From Rhizobium sp. R635 (GTDB lineage Bacteria; Pseudomonadota; Alphaproteobacteria; Rhizobiales; Rhizobiaceae): DNA of 64,000 bases. Location of the stretch: contig NZ_LOKX01000010.1 of assembly GCF_002211285.1 (NCBI RefSeq), forward strand, positions 1 through 64,000, read 5' to 3'. A program made the translations under genes and the position numbers. The notes beneath the pieces are model-generated. The model saw only the letters and a program-made list of their open reading frames with translations. It was not told the origin of the DNA and did no database searches. Below, piece after piece: positions 9,600 through 17,474 of this stretch; the stretch's first letter is position 1, and each line of letters starts with the position of its first letter.

Positions 9600-10535
9600 A
9601 TGAATGTCCAATCGCGATCTGTCACCCTCATCGGCGCACCGCTGGAAGAAGGCTCCGGCCGCAGAGGCGCCGCCATGGGTCCCGCGGCGCTGCGCATTGC
9701 CGGTGTCGACCAGACGCTGATCGATCTCGGCCATGACGTCGCGGACAACGGCGATCTCTCCATCGTGCCGGCGATGGATCTGCCGAACCATCCGAAAGCC
9801 CATAATCTGAGGATCGTCGGCGCCTTCACCCGCGCGCTCGAAAGCAGCGTCTATGAGGTCGCCGCCTCCGGCCGCTTTCCCCTCATTCTCGGCGGCGACC
9901 ATAGCCTTTCCATGGGCAGCGTCTCCGGAATGGCCCGTTATGCCGCCAGCAAAGGCCGCCCGCTCTTCGTGCTCTGGCTCGATGCCCATGCCGATTTCAA
10001 CTCCCCCGCCACCTCGCCCTCCGGCAATATTCACGGCATGCCGGTCGCCTTCTTCTGCGGCGAGGCTGAGTTCGCCGAGATCCTGCCGAAGGACCGTCCC
10101 TTCGTCGATCCGAAGAATGTCTTCCAGGTCGGCATTCGTTCGGTCGATGCGCGCGAGCGCGAGGAAATTCACAAACACGGCGTCAACGTCTTCGACATGC
10201 GCGCGATCGACGAGCAGGGCATCGGCGCGATCATGCGGGATATTCTCGCTGTCGTCGCCAAGGCCAATGGCCTGCTGCATGTCAGCCTCGATCTCGATTT
10301 CCTCGACCCCGACATCGCCCCCGGCGTTGGCACGACGGTGCCCGGTGGTGCGACCTTCCGCGAGGCTCACCTCGTCATGGAAATGCTGTCGGACAGCGGC
10401 CTCGTCTCGTCGCTCGACCTCGTCGAGCTCAATCCGTTTCTCGACGATCGCGGCAAGAGCGCCCGCATCCTGGTGGAGCTGACGGCAAGCCTCTTCGGCC
10501 GCCGCATCTTCGATCGTCCGACACGCGCCGCATAG
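9600..10535 (+). CDS. rocF: Arginase
   Basis: A 311-residue enzyme hydrolysing arginine to ornithine and urea. All manganese-binding signatures of the ureohydrolase family are present: GGDHS (98-102), DAHADFN (128-134) and SLDLDFLDP (229-237), followed by the VPGG segment. Length is normal for bacterial arginase. A GGAG site lies seven bases before the ATG. The ornithine aminotransferase gene follows after 15 bases, so the two are one operon that moves arginine nitrogen and carbon toward glutamate semialdehyde, presumably controlled by the divergent Lrp-type regulator. Confidence 0.93.
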   Translation: MNVQSRSVTLIGAPLEEGSGRRGAAMGPAALRIAGVDQTLIDLGHDVADNGDLSIVPAMDLPNHPKAHNLRIVGAFTRALESSVYEVAASGRFPLILGGDHSLSMGSVSGMARYAASKGRPLFVLWLDAHADFNSPATSPSGNIHGMPVAFFCGEAEFAEILPKDRPFVDPKNVFQVGIRSVDAREREEIHKHGVNVFDMRAIDEQGIGAIMRDILAVVAKANGLLHVSLDLDFLDPDIAPGVGTTVPGGATFREAHLVMEMLSDSGLVSSLDLVELNPFLDDRGKSARILVELTASLFGRRIFDRPTRAA

Positions 10536-10550
10536 GGAGGGAAAACCGCC

Positions 10551-11750
10551 ATGAACACTTCGGAAAAACTGATCGCCACGGAACAGCGGCTCGGCGCCCA
10601 CAATTACAAGCCGCTCGACGTGGTGCTGACGCGCGGCGAAGGCGTTTATGTCTGGGATACCGACGGCAATCGTTATCTCGACTGTCTCTCGGCCTATTCC
10701 GCCGTCAACCAGGGCCATTGCCATCCGAAGATCCTCGCCGCCATGGTCGAGCAGGCAGGCAGATTGACGCTCACCTCCCGCGCCTTCCGCAACGACCAGC
10801 TCGCTCATCTCTATGAAGAGCTTGCGGCGCTGACCGGCTCGCACAAGATCCTGCCGATGAATTCCGGCGCCGAAGCCGTGGAAACCGCCATCAAGGCGGT
10901 GCGCAAATGGGGATACGAGGTCAAGGGCGTGCCGGAGGGCAAGGCGGAGATCATCGTCTGCGCCGACAATTTCCATGGCCGCACGCTGAGCATCGTCAGC
11001 TTCTCCACCGATCCCGACGCCCGCACCGGCTTCGGCCCCTATACGCCGGGCTTCCGCACCGTTCCCTTTGGCGATGCCGAGGCATTCGAGGCGGCGATCA
11101 ACGGCAATACCGTCGCCGCCCTGATCGAGCCGATCCAGGGCGAAGCCGGCGTCATCATCCCGCCGGCCGGTTATTTCACCCGCATCCGCGAACTCTGCAC
11201 GGATAACAACGTCACCCTGATCCTCGACGAGATCCAGACCGGCCTCGGCCGCACCGGCAAGCTGCTGGCGGAAGAGCACGAAGGCATCGAGGCCGACGTG
11301 ACGCTGATCGGCAAGGCGCTTTCCGGCGGCTTCTATCCCGTATCGGCCGTGCTTTCCAATTCCGAGGTCCTGGGCGTGCTGAAACCCGGCCAGCACGGCT
11401 CGACCTTCGGCGGCAATCCGCTGGCCTGCGCAGTGGCGCGCACCGCACTCAAGGTTCTGGTTGAAGAGGGCATGATCGAGAACGCCGCTGTTATGGGCGA
11501 GTATTTCCTCGAAGGCTTGAGGTCGATCCGCTCGAACATCGTCAGAGACGTTCGCGGCCGTGGCCTGATGATGGCGATCGAACTGGAGCCCGAAGCCGGC
11601 GGCGCGCGGCAATATTGCCATGCCCTCAAGGAGCGCGGCCTTCTCGCCAAGGATACCCACGACCATACGATTCGTCTCGCTCCGCCGCTCGTCATAACAA
11701 GGGAGCAGGTCGATTGGGCGGTCTCTGAGATCGAAAAGACGATAAGTTAA
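10551..11750 (+). CDS. rocD: Ornithine aminotransferase
   Basis: A 399-residue class III PLP aminotransferase converting ornithine and 2-oxoglutarate to glutamate-5-semialdehyde and glutamate. Visible signatures are [20 protein letters not shown] near residue 100, the [11 protein letters not shown] aspartate motif, the PLP lysine in [14 protein letters not shown] and the [10 protein letters not shown] segment. These fit ornithine aminotransferase better than acetylornithine aminotransferase, and the arginase gene 15 bases upstream supports that choice. A GGAGGG site precedes the ATG. I see no clear terminator after the stop. Confidence 0.92.
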   Translation: MNTSEKLIATEQRLGAHNYKPLDVVLTRGEGVYVWDTDGNRYLDCLSAYSAVNQGHCHPKILAAMVEQAGRLTLTSRAFRNDQLAHLYEELAALTGSHKILPMNSGAEAVETAIKAVRKWGYEVKGVPEGKAEIIVCADNFHGRTLSIVSFSTDPDARTGFGPYTPGFRTVPFGDAEAFEAAINGNTVAALIEPIQGEAGVIIPPAGYFTRIRELCTDNNVTLILDEIQTGLGRTGKLLAEEHEGIEADVTLIGKALSGGFYPVSAVLSNSEVLGVLKPGQHGSTFGGNPLACAVARTALKVLVEEGMIENAAVMGEYFLEGLRSIRSNIVRDVRGRGLMMAIELEPEAGGARQYCHALKERGLLAKDTHDHTIRLAPPLVITREQVDWAVSEIEKTIS

Positions 11751-11836
11751 GGTAAACCGGGGCTGAAAACCGTCGCAAACTCGTTTCCGATTTAGATTTG
11801 GGCAACACTCTTCCGTTAATGTCGTCGCTAACCGTC

Positions 11837-11864
11837 ACGATGCTTTGCGAGCGCAAAGCCATCG
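11837..11864 (+). repeat. Stem-loop in the cheW leader
   Basis: CGATG-CTTTGCG then a two-base loop AG, then CGCAAAG-C-CATCG: a 12-bp stem with one bulged C. It ends 28 bases before the cheW ATG and has no T-run, so it is not a terminator. It could be an mRNA structure or an operator. Confidence 0.55.
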
Positions 11865-11892
11865 CGGCTTACGACAGTTGGGAAGAATTCTA

Positions 11893-12369
11893 ATGGCCAC
11901 GATCAATTCCACTAGCTTCAGCGGCGATACGCTCGAGATCATTGCCTTCCGCCTGCATGATCAGGAATTCTGCGTCAAGACCACGACCATCCGCGAAATC
12001 CGCGGCTGGGCGCCGTCGACGCCGATCCCGCATGCTCCGGCCGATGTGATCGGCGTGATGAACCTGCGTGGCTCGGTCATCCCGATCATCGATCTCGCCT
12101 ACAAGCTCGGGATGAAGAGCACGGTTGCCAACGAACGCAGCGCCATCGTCGTCGCCGAAGTTCACAACATGGTCATCGGCATGCTCGTCGACCGCGTCTC
12201 GGACATTCTCACCATCTCCTCCAGCCAGGTCCAGCCGGTGCCTGAGGTAACCGCTTCTTTCGACCGCGCCTATTGCGAAGGCATCATCGCTTCGGAAAAT
12301 GGCATGATCTGCTTCCTGAACCTCGCCAAGATGTTCAAGGAAAACGAGACGGACGAACTGGCGGCGTGA
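11893..12369 (+). CDS. cheW: CheW chemotaxis adaptor
   Basis: A 158-residue CheW-like protein that couples chemoreceptors to the CheA kinase in the cytoplasm. Recognisable features are EIIAFRLHDQEFCVKTTTIREI at the start, the VIGVMNLRGSVIPIIDL core near residues 54-72 and the MLVDRVSDIL segment. The ATG at 11893 was chosen over an upstream start at 11845, which would add residues lying in a leader hairpin. A strong terminator follows. A chemoreceptor gene lies 296 bases downstream on the same strand, and this pair sits outside any main che operon visible here. Confidence 0.93.
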   Translation: MATINSTSFSGDTLEIIAFRLHDQEFCVKTTTIREIRGWAPSTPIPHAPADVIGVMNLRGSVIPIIDLAYKLGMKSTVANERSAIVVAEVHNMVIGMLVDRVSDILTISSSQVQPVPEVTASFDRAYCEGIIASENGMICFLNLAKMFKENETDELAA

Positions 12370-12392
12370 TCCGGCCAACATCTCGAATTCGG

Positions 12393-12420
12393 AAAACCGC
12401 CCCTTTCGGGCGGTTTTTTA
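12393..12420 (+). terminator. Rho-independent terminator of cheW
   Basis: A 10-bp stem AAAACCGCCC (12393-12402) with GGGCGGTTTT (12408-12417), loop CTTTC and a T-run to 12419. It closes the cheW transcript and suggests the downstream chemoreceptor has its own promoter. Confidence 0.92.
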
Positions 12421-12665
12421 TTGGGCATTGCACGTAAATTTAGAACGTCCATCATTTTTCAACTTTATATAATATAAGAAGTCGCTTTTATATTGAATAT
12501 TAACCATGACCTACCATTATGATTGCAAAGCAGGACGATGAAACGTTTTCCGGCGGTCGGTGCACAAAATCAATTTTTGATTGCATATCCGCATCGGCAT
12601 TCCTCATCCGACATGCCGCATTACCAAGTCGAGCAGCGGATGCTGAGCATCTCAGAGGGACATGA
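12421..12665 (+). promoter_or_regulatory. AT-rich upstream region of the chemoreceptor gene
   Basis: This gap is clearly richer in A and T than the rest of the window, especially about 12440-12510. It follows a terminator, so it should hold the promoter of the chemoreceptor. An AGAGGGA ribosome-binding site at 12654-12660 selects the ATG at 12666 over the out-of-frame ATG at 12662. I cannot assign exact promoter boxes. Confidence 0.5.
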
Positions 12666-14426
12666 ATGTTTAATCTATCCTCCGATTCGAAATACATTCT
12701 TGATGCCATCTCCAGATCGCAGGCGATCATCGAATTCGATCTCAAGGGAAATATCCTGACGGCCAACGAGAATTTCTGCCGTGCGCTTGGCTATAGCCTG
12801 AACGAAATCCTCGGCAAGCATCACAGCATGTTCTGCGACACGGCCTATACCGCAACCCAGGACTACCGCGAATTCTGGGCACGGCTCGGACGCGGCGAAT
12901 ATGATGCCGGCGCCTACAAGCGCTTTGCCAAGGGCAACAGGGAGATATGGATCCAGGCATCCTACAATCCGGTTTTCAAGGGCGGCAAACCATTCAAGGT
13001 CGTTAAATTCGCGGCCGATATCACGGCGGCGAAAAGGCAGGCGGTCGAGGATGCCGGTAAATTGGCGGCGATCTCGCGCTCGCAGGCGGTGATCGAATTC
13101 ACCCCAGCGGGCGAGATCCTGACAGCCAACGAGAGTTTCTGCGACGCCATGGGGTATTCGCTGACCGAGATTACCGGCAAGCACCACAGCATATTCTGCG
13201 ATCCTGCCTACGCCAGGACCGAGGACTATGCCAATTTCTGGAAACGGCTGGCGCGAGGCGAATTCATTGCCAATGAGTTCGTCCGATTCGGCAAGGGCGG
13301 CCGGCAAATCTGGATACAGGCGGCCTATAACCCGATCCTCGATGCCGATGGCAAAGTCTATAAGGTCGTCAAATTCGCGACCGACGTCACCGAGCGCATG
13401 AGCGCCATTTCCCTGCTCGGCACCGCGCTGCGCGACCTCTCCGAGGGCAATCTGACACGGACGGTCGACACGGCCTTCGTTCCGTCGATGGAACAGTTGC
13501 GGCACGATTTCAACACGGCGATCGGCGACCTTGCCCAAACCATGAAGACAATCGGCGAGAACGCCAGTGCGATCGCCGCAGGTTCCCGCGAGATCGGCGC
13601 ATCGGCCGACACCTTCTCGAAGCGGACGGAACAGCAAGCCGCATCGATCGAGGAGACGGCCGCCGCGCTGGAAGAGATCACCACCACCGTCAACGATTCC
13701 AGCCGTCGCGCCGATGAAGCCGGCCGCCTCGTCGCCAAGACGAAACAGGGCGCGGAACAATCCGGCGTCGTGGTCCGCAACGCCGTCGCGGCCATGGGCC
13801 AGATCGAACAGTCCTCGCGCGAGATCAACAACATCATCGGCGTGATCGACGACATCGCCTTCCAGACCAATCTCCTGGCGCTGAACGCCGGCGTCGAGGC
13901 GGCGCGCGCCGGCGAAGCCGGAAAGGGCTTCGCGGTCGTGGCCCAAGAGGTTCGCGAGCTTGCCCAACGCTCCGCCAAGGCCGCCAAGGAAATCAAGGCG
14001 CTGATCAACACCTCGAGCGAACTCGTCAGAAACGGCGTCGGCCTCGTCGGCCAGACCGGTCAGGCGCTCGAAGAGATCGTCGCGCAGGTCGGCGATATCG
14101 ACGGCAATGTCGAGGCGATCGTCAGGGCATCGAAGGAACAGGCAGTCGGCCTCAAGGAAATAAACCAGGCGGTCAACACGATGGACCAGGCAACGCAGCA
14201 GAATGCGGCAATGGTCGAGGAGAGCACGGCCGCCAGCCACAGCCTTGCCAGGGAAGCCGAAACCCTGCGCGTCCTGCTGGCGAAATTCCGGCTGCCGGGC
14301 CAGGTCCAGGCCGTCAGCAGACCCGAGGCAAGGCAGACGGGATCGCCGGCGCTGCACCTCGTTGCACGTGTCGCCAAAGCCCACGGCGCTGCCGCAGCAA
14401 ATACCCAGAGCTGGGAAGAGTTCTGA
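12666..14426 (+). CDS. Soluble chemoreceptor with two PAS domains
   Basis: A 586-residue methyl-accepting chemotaxis protein without membrane helices, so probably cytoplasmic. Two PAS domains, about residues 10-120 and 130-245, are clearly duplicates: both contain [30 protein letters not shown] and REIWIQA/RQIWIQA blocks. A HAMP-like segment (about 250-300) and a full MA signalling domain follow, including the hairpin tip [20 protein letters not shown]. The last residues, SWEEF, match the xWxxF pentapeptide used to tether CheR/CheB. The layout resembles Sinorhizobium McpY. The PAS domains suggest internal redox, energy or small-ligand sensing; the ligand is unknown. Confidence 0.92.
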   Translation: MFNLSSDSKYILDAISRSQAIIEFDLKGNILTANENFCRALGYSLNEILGKHHSMFCDTAYTATQDYREFWARLGRGEYDAGAYKRFAKGNREIWIQASYNPVFKGGKPFKVVKFAADITAAKRQAVEDAGKLAAISRSQAVIEFTPAGEILTANESFCDAMGYSLTEITGKHHSIFCDPAYARTEDYANFWKRLARGEFIANEFVRFGKGGRQIWIQAAYNPILDADGKVYKVVKFATDVTERMSAISLLGTALRDLSEGNLTRTVDTAFVPSMEQLRHDFNTAIGDLAQTMKTIGENASAIAAGSREIGASADTFSKRTEQQAASIEETAAALEEITTTVNDSSRRADEAGRLVAKTKQGAEQSGVVVRNAVAAMGQIEQSSREINNIIGVIDDIAFQTNLLALNAGVEAARAGEAGKGFAVVAQEVRELAQRSAKAAKEIKALINTSSELVRNGVGLVGQTGQALEEIVAQVGDIDGNVEAIVRASKEQAVGLKEINQAVNTMDQATQQNAAMVEESTAASHSLAREAETLRVLLAKFRLPGQVQAVSRPEARQTGSPALHLVARVAKAHGAAAANTQSWEEF

Positions 14427-14458
14427 TTTCCCATCGCTATCCGGTCAAGCTGCAATAG

Positions 14459-14491
14459 AGCGCGCCGTCCCGAGACCGGGCGGCGCGCTTT
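14459..14491 (+). terminator. Probable terminator after chemoreceptor gene
   Basis: AGCGCGCC (14459-14466) pairs with GGCGCGCT (14482-14489), with a further CCCG/CGGG inner stem, followed by TTT. The T-run is short. It lies between the chemoreceptor stop and the stop of the convergent transporter gene. Confidence 0.7.
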
Positions 14492-14497
14492 GATCGC

Positions 14498-16156
14498 TTA
14501 CCCGAAGAGGGCGAAGGTCGCCTTCAGTGTTACCCAGACACCCCAGAGCAGCGGAATGCCGACGACGGCCCAGGCGAGCATCGCCTTGGCGTCAAGCCCG
14601 CCGGTGCCGATGCCGAAGGAGCCGGTCGGCCCGGCATTGACCGCAGCCGACTTCGCCTGCAGCGCCGCGACCTCGTCATCCCCCATGAACCACTTCTCCG
14701 GCAGCGGCCTGATCAGCGCATTGGCGACGAGCCCGAGCGCCAGCATGCCGGCGAGGATATACATGGTGCCGGTATAGAGGGCCGGTCCGGGCGCGACGCC
14801 GGCGGCGATCTGCGCCTCGCGGATATAGTTTACGACGACAGGACCGACGATGCCGGCCGTTGCCCAGGCGGTCAGCAGCCGGCCGTGAATGGCACCGACG
14901 AACTGCGTGCCGAAGATATCGGCGAGATAGGCCGGAATGGTCGCGAAGCCGCCGCCATACATCGACAGGATGACGCCAAAGGCGAGAACGAACAGCGCCT
15001 TGTTGCCCATTCCCGCGAAGGTCGGTGCCAGGGCATAAAGCGCAATGCCTATGATGAAGAAGCTGTAATAGGTGTTCTTGCGGCCGATCTTGTCGGAAAG
15101 CGACGCCCAGAAGAACCGCCCGCCGATATTGAAGAGCGACAGCAGGCCGGCAAAACCGGCAGCGATCGTGGCGATCGATGCCTTCTGCCCGGCATCGAGC
15201 TGAGCGAAGCCGACATCAGGCAGGCCGATCAGCGAACCGGCGAAAATTTCCTGCAGCATCGGCGAGGCCATGCCGATGACGCCGATGCCGGCCGAGACGT
15301 TGAGGCAGAGCACGGCCCAGATGAGCCAGAACTGCTTGGTCTTGTGAGCGTCGCGCAGGTGAACGTGCCTGGTCGTGATCATCGTGCTCTTGGCGGCGGG
15401 TGGGGTCCAACCGTCAGGACGCCAGCCGGCCGGCGGAATGCGGTAGCCGAAGGCGCCGCCCATCATGAAGACGAAATAGATCGCCGCCATGACGATGAAG
15501 GTCTGCCAGACGCCGACCGACGTATCGGTCTTGAAGGCATTCATCAGCAGGTTGGCAAGCGGAGCGCCGATCATCGCGCCGCCACCGAAGCCCATGATCG
15601 CCATGCCGGTCGCCATGCCGCGCCGGTCGGGAAACCATTTGATCAGCGTCGAGACCGGCGAGATGTAACCGAGACCAAGACCGATGCCGCCGATGACGCC
15701 GGCGCCAAGCCACATCAGCCAGAGCTGATGGGTGATGACGCCGACGGCGGCAAGCACGATGCCGCCGCACCAGCAGCAGGCGGAAACGACGCCCGCCTTG
15801 CGCGGGCCCGCCCGCTCCAGCCAGCCGCCCCAGATGGCGGCGGACGAGCCGAGCAGAACGAAGAACAGCGTATAGATCCAGCCAAGATCGGCGACGCGCC
15901 AGTCGCAGGTCGTGGTAAAGAGCGCCGAGGCGAGCGTCAGGTCAGGGCAGGCCGTTGAAGCCGTGATCCCAAGCGACTTGGAAAGCGGCAGCCAGAACAC
16001 GCTGAAACCATAGGCCATGCCGATGCAGAGATGGATGGCAAGCGCGGCCGGCGGCACCAGCCACCTGTTGAACCCGGGTCTTGCGACGATCCTTTCGCGA
16101 TCAAGCAGGCCTGAGCCCGCCAACGCTCCGTCTGTACGTGTTTGCGCTGCAGTCAT
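14498..16156 (-). CDS. MFS transporter, oxalate/formate antiporter (OFA) family
   Basis: A 552-residue membrane protein with about 12 transmembrane segments. The opening WLVPPAALAIHLCIGMAYGF, the GGIGLGLGYISPVSTLIKWF segment and WASLSDKIGRKNTY are typical of the OFA group. An extended cytoplasmic loop (near 230-290) and a C-terminal hydrophobic pair are also usual for this subfamily. It lies directly downstream of the formate dehydrogenase genes on the same strand, so formate or a related carboxylate is the likely substrate, but this is inferred from context. The ATG at 16156 follows an AAGGAGGAG site at good spacing. Confidence 0.88.
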   Translation of the reverse strand: MTAAQTRTDGALAGSGLLDRERIVARPGFNRWLVPPAALAIHLCIGMAYGFSVFWLPLSKSLGITASTACPDLTLASALFTTTCDWRVADLGWIYTLFFVLLGSSAAIWGGWLERAGPRKAGVVSACCWCGGIVLAAVGVITHQLWLMWLGAGVIGGIGLGLGYISPVSTLIKWFPDRRGMATGMAIMGFGGGAMIGAPLANLLMNAFKTDTSVGVWQTFIVMAAIYFVFMMGGAFGYRIPPAGWRPDGWTPPAAKSTMITTRHVHLRDAHKTKQFWLIWAVLCLNVSAGIGVIGMASPMLQEIFAGSLIGLPDVGFAQLDAGQKASIATIAAGFAGLLSLFNIGGRFFWASLSDKIGRKNTYYSFFIIGIALYALAPTFAGMGNKALFVLAFGVILSMYGGGFATIPAYLADIFGTQFVGAIHGRLLTAWATAGIVGPVVVNYIREAQIAAGVAPGPALYTGTMYILAGMLALGLVANALIRPLPEKWFMGDDEVAALQAKSAAVNAGPTGSFGIGTGGLDAKAMLAWAVVGIPLLWGVWVTLKATFALFG

Positions 16157-16282
16157 GAACAACTCCTCCTTGTTTCAGACCTGGCTGTGATTGGTGCGTC
16201 GCCCGTTTTTCAGGCGCGCAAAGGACGCTGTAACACTCGAACTTCCACTTATTTTAAATCGATTATATTTCATGATGTATGC

Positions 16283-16335
16283 AGTGGCGCATGCGTAGGC
16301 AGCATGCTGCTGCCTCCCCTCCGGCATACGCCACT
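16283..16335 (-). repeat. Long structured hairpin between fdsD and the OFA transporter
   Basis: A 12-bp outer stem (16283-16294 with 16324-16335; one G-U pair) encloses a perfect 8-bp inner hairpin (16297-16304 with 16308-16315) and a purine-rich CGGAGGGG bulge on the minus strand. It has no T-run. It lies five bases after the fdsD stop and about 130 bases upstream of the transporter start. Its place between operon genes suggests an RNA processing or stability element, or a repeat element. Confidence 0.6.
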
Positions 16336-16340
16336 TTGGA

Positions 16341-16586
16341 TTACCGGACCTGGTTTGCTTCCGCCTCCGGCTTGCGGATCATGGGAGCGGCCTGAAGCAC
16401 GAGCGCATCCAGGCCGTTTTCCTCATTCTCGAGAATTTCAAACAATTGCCGCCGCATGCGCGGCTCCCAAAATTTATTGATGTGAGTGGCAACCCCCTGC
16501 ACGGCCTCGTCCGCCGGCTGGCTCTTGAAGAAGGTTGCAATCTGATTTGCCATGTAAACGAGCTTGGTCTTGGTATCATGCGACAT
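16341..16586 (-). CDS. fdsD: Formate dehydrogenase delta subunit
   Basis: An 81-residue protein matching the small FdsD family: KLVYMANQIATFFKSQP at the start, then a HINKFWEPRMRRQL block typical of these subunits. FdsD is needed for assembly or maturation of soluble NAD-dependent molybdenum formate dehydrogenase. The gene overlaps the end of fdhD by 11 bases on the same strand, which points to coupled translation. Confidence 0.9.
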   Translation of the reverse strand: MSHDTKTKLVYMANQIATFFKSQPADEAVQGVATHINKFWEPRMRRQLFEILENEENGLDALVLQAAPMIRKPEAEANQVR

Positions 16587-17400
16587 CGGCGATGCTTCCG
16601 GGCGAGATGCGGTGCGGGTGGGTGAAAATCTCGAAATCCTCGCCGCGCACCAGCGCGACGAGCGTCATGCCGGCCTCTTCGGCCGTGCGGATGGCAAGGG
16701 CAGTCGGCGCTGAAATGGCGATGAGCACCGGGCTGCCGAGGATCGCCGCCTTCTGCACCATCTCAACGGAAAGCCGGCTGGTGACGACGACGGCGCCATT
16801 CCCGCCCCTTTCGCCGGAACGGATGATGGCGCCGCAGAGTTTGTCCAGCGCATTGTGCCGGCCGACATCTTCGCGCACAGCGACCAAGCCTCCGCCGGGA
16901 AGATAGAAGCCGGCTCCGTGCACGGCCCGCGTCTCCCGATGCAGCGGCTGCGCTTCGTTCAGAAGCGAAACGGCACGCACGATATCCGCATGCGACAGCG
17001 CCAGCGCCGATGCCGAGACGTCAGGCACCGCCCGCACCGCCTGCTCGATCGATTCGACGCCGCAGAGCCCGCAGCCGACCGGCCCCGCCATGCTGCGGCG
17101 GCGCGCCCGCAGCCGGTCGGCGACGTCGTCGGCAAGGCTCACCTGCACGTCGATGCCCTGCTCGCCCGCAACGACTTCAATCCCCGATATCTCCGTCCGC
17201 TCGGTGATGATTCCTTCAGTCAGGCTGAACCCGACCGCAAAATCCTCAAGATCAGCAGGCGTCGCCATCATCACCGCATGCGTACTGCCGCCATAGGAAA
17301 AGGCGATCGGCACTTCCTCCGGCACGATGCGCGAACCGCTATGCATGATGCCGTTGCGGCGGGCGGTTTCGGGGGCGCGGGCGGTGGTTGCGAAGGTCAT
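16576..17400 (-). CDS. fdhD: Sulfurtransferase FdhD for formate dehydrogenase maturation
   Basis: A 274-residue protein that passes sulfur to the molybdenum cofactor of formate dehydrogenase. The essential CxxC pair is present as CGLCG (Cys110, Cys113), preceded by the GPVG segment. The VREDVGRHNALDKL.G motif of the family is intact near residues 185-198. The start at 17400 has a GAGGAGG site at eight bases, much better than an in-frame upstream start at 17478 that overlaps the end of fdsA. It sits between fdsA and fdsD in the fds operon. Confidence 0.93.
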   Translation of the reverse strand: MTFATTARAPETARRNGIMHSGSRIVPEEVPIAFSYGGSTHAVMMATPADLEDFAVGFSLTEGIITERTEISGIEVVAGEQGIDVQVSLADDVADRLRARRRSMAGPVGCGLCGVESIEQAVRAVPDVSASALALSHADIVRAVSLLNEAQPLHRETRAVHGAGFYLPGGGLVAVREDVGRHNALDKLCGAIIRSGERGGNGAVVVTSRLSVEMVQKAAILGSPVLIAISAPTALAIRTAEEAGMTLVALVRGEDFEIFTHPHRISPGSIADVA

Positions 17401-17474
17401 GAGGCATGCCTCCTCTTCTCCGCGCTGGGGAGAAGGGAGGATCTTGCCGTCAACGCCAGCCCGCACCCCCATCG

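Noticed and set aside
9582..11666. A 694-codon open frame on the minus strand
   Set aside because: It is antisense to arginase and ornithine aminotransferase, both complete with catalytic motifs.
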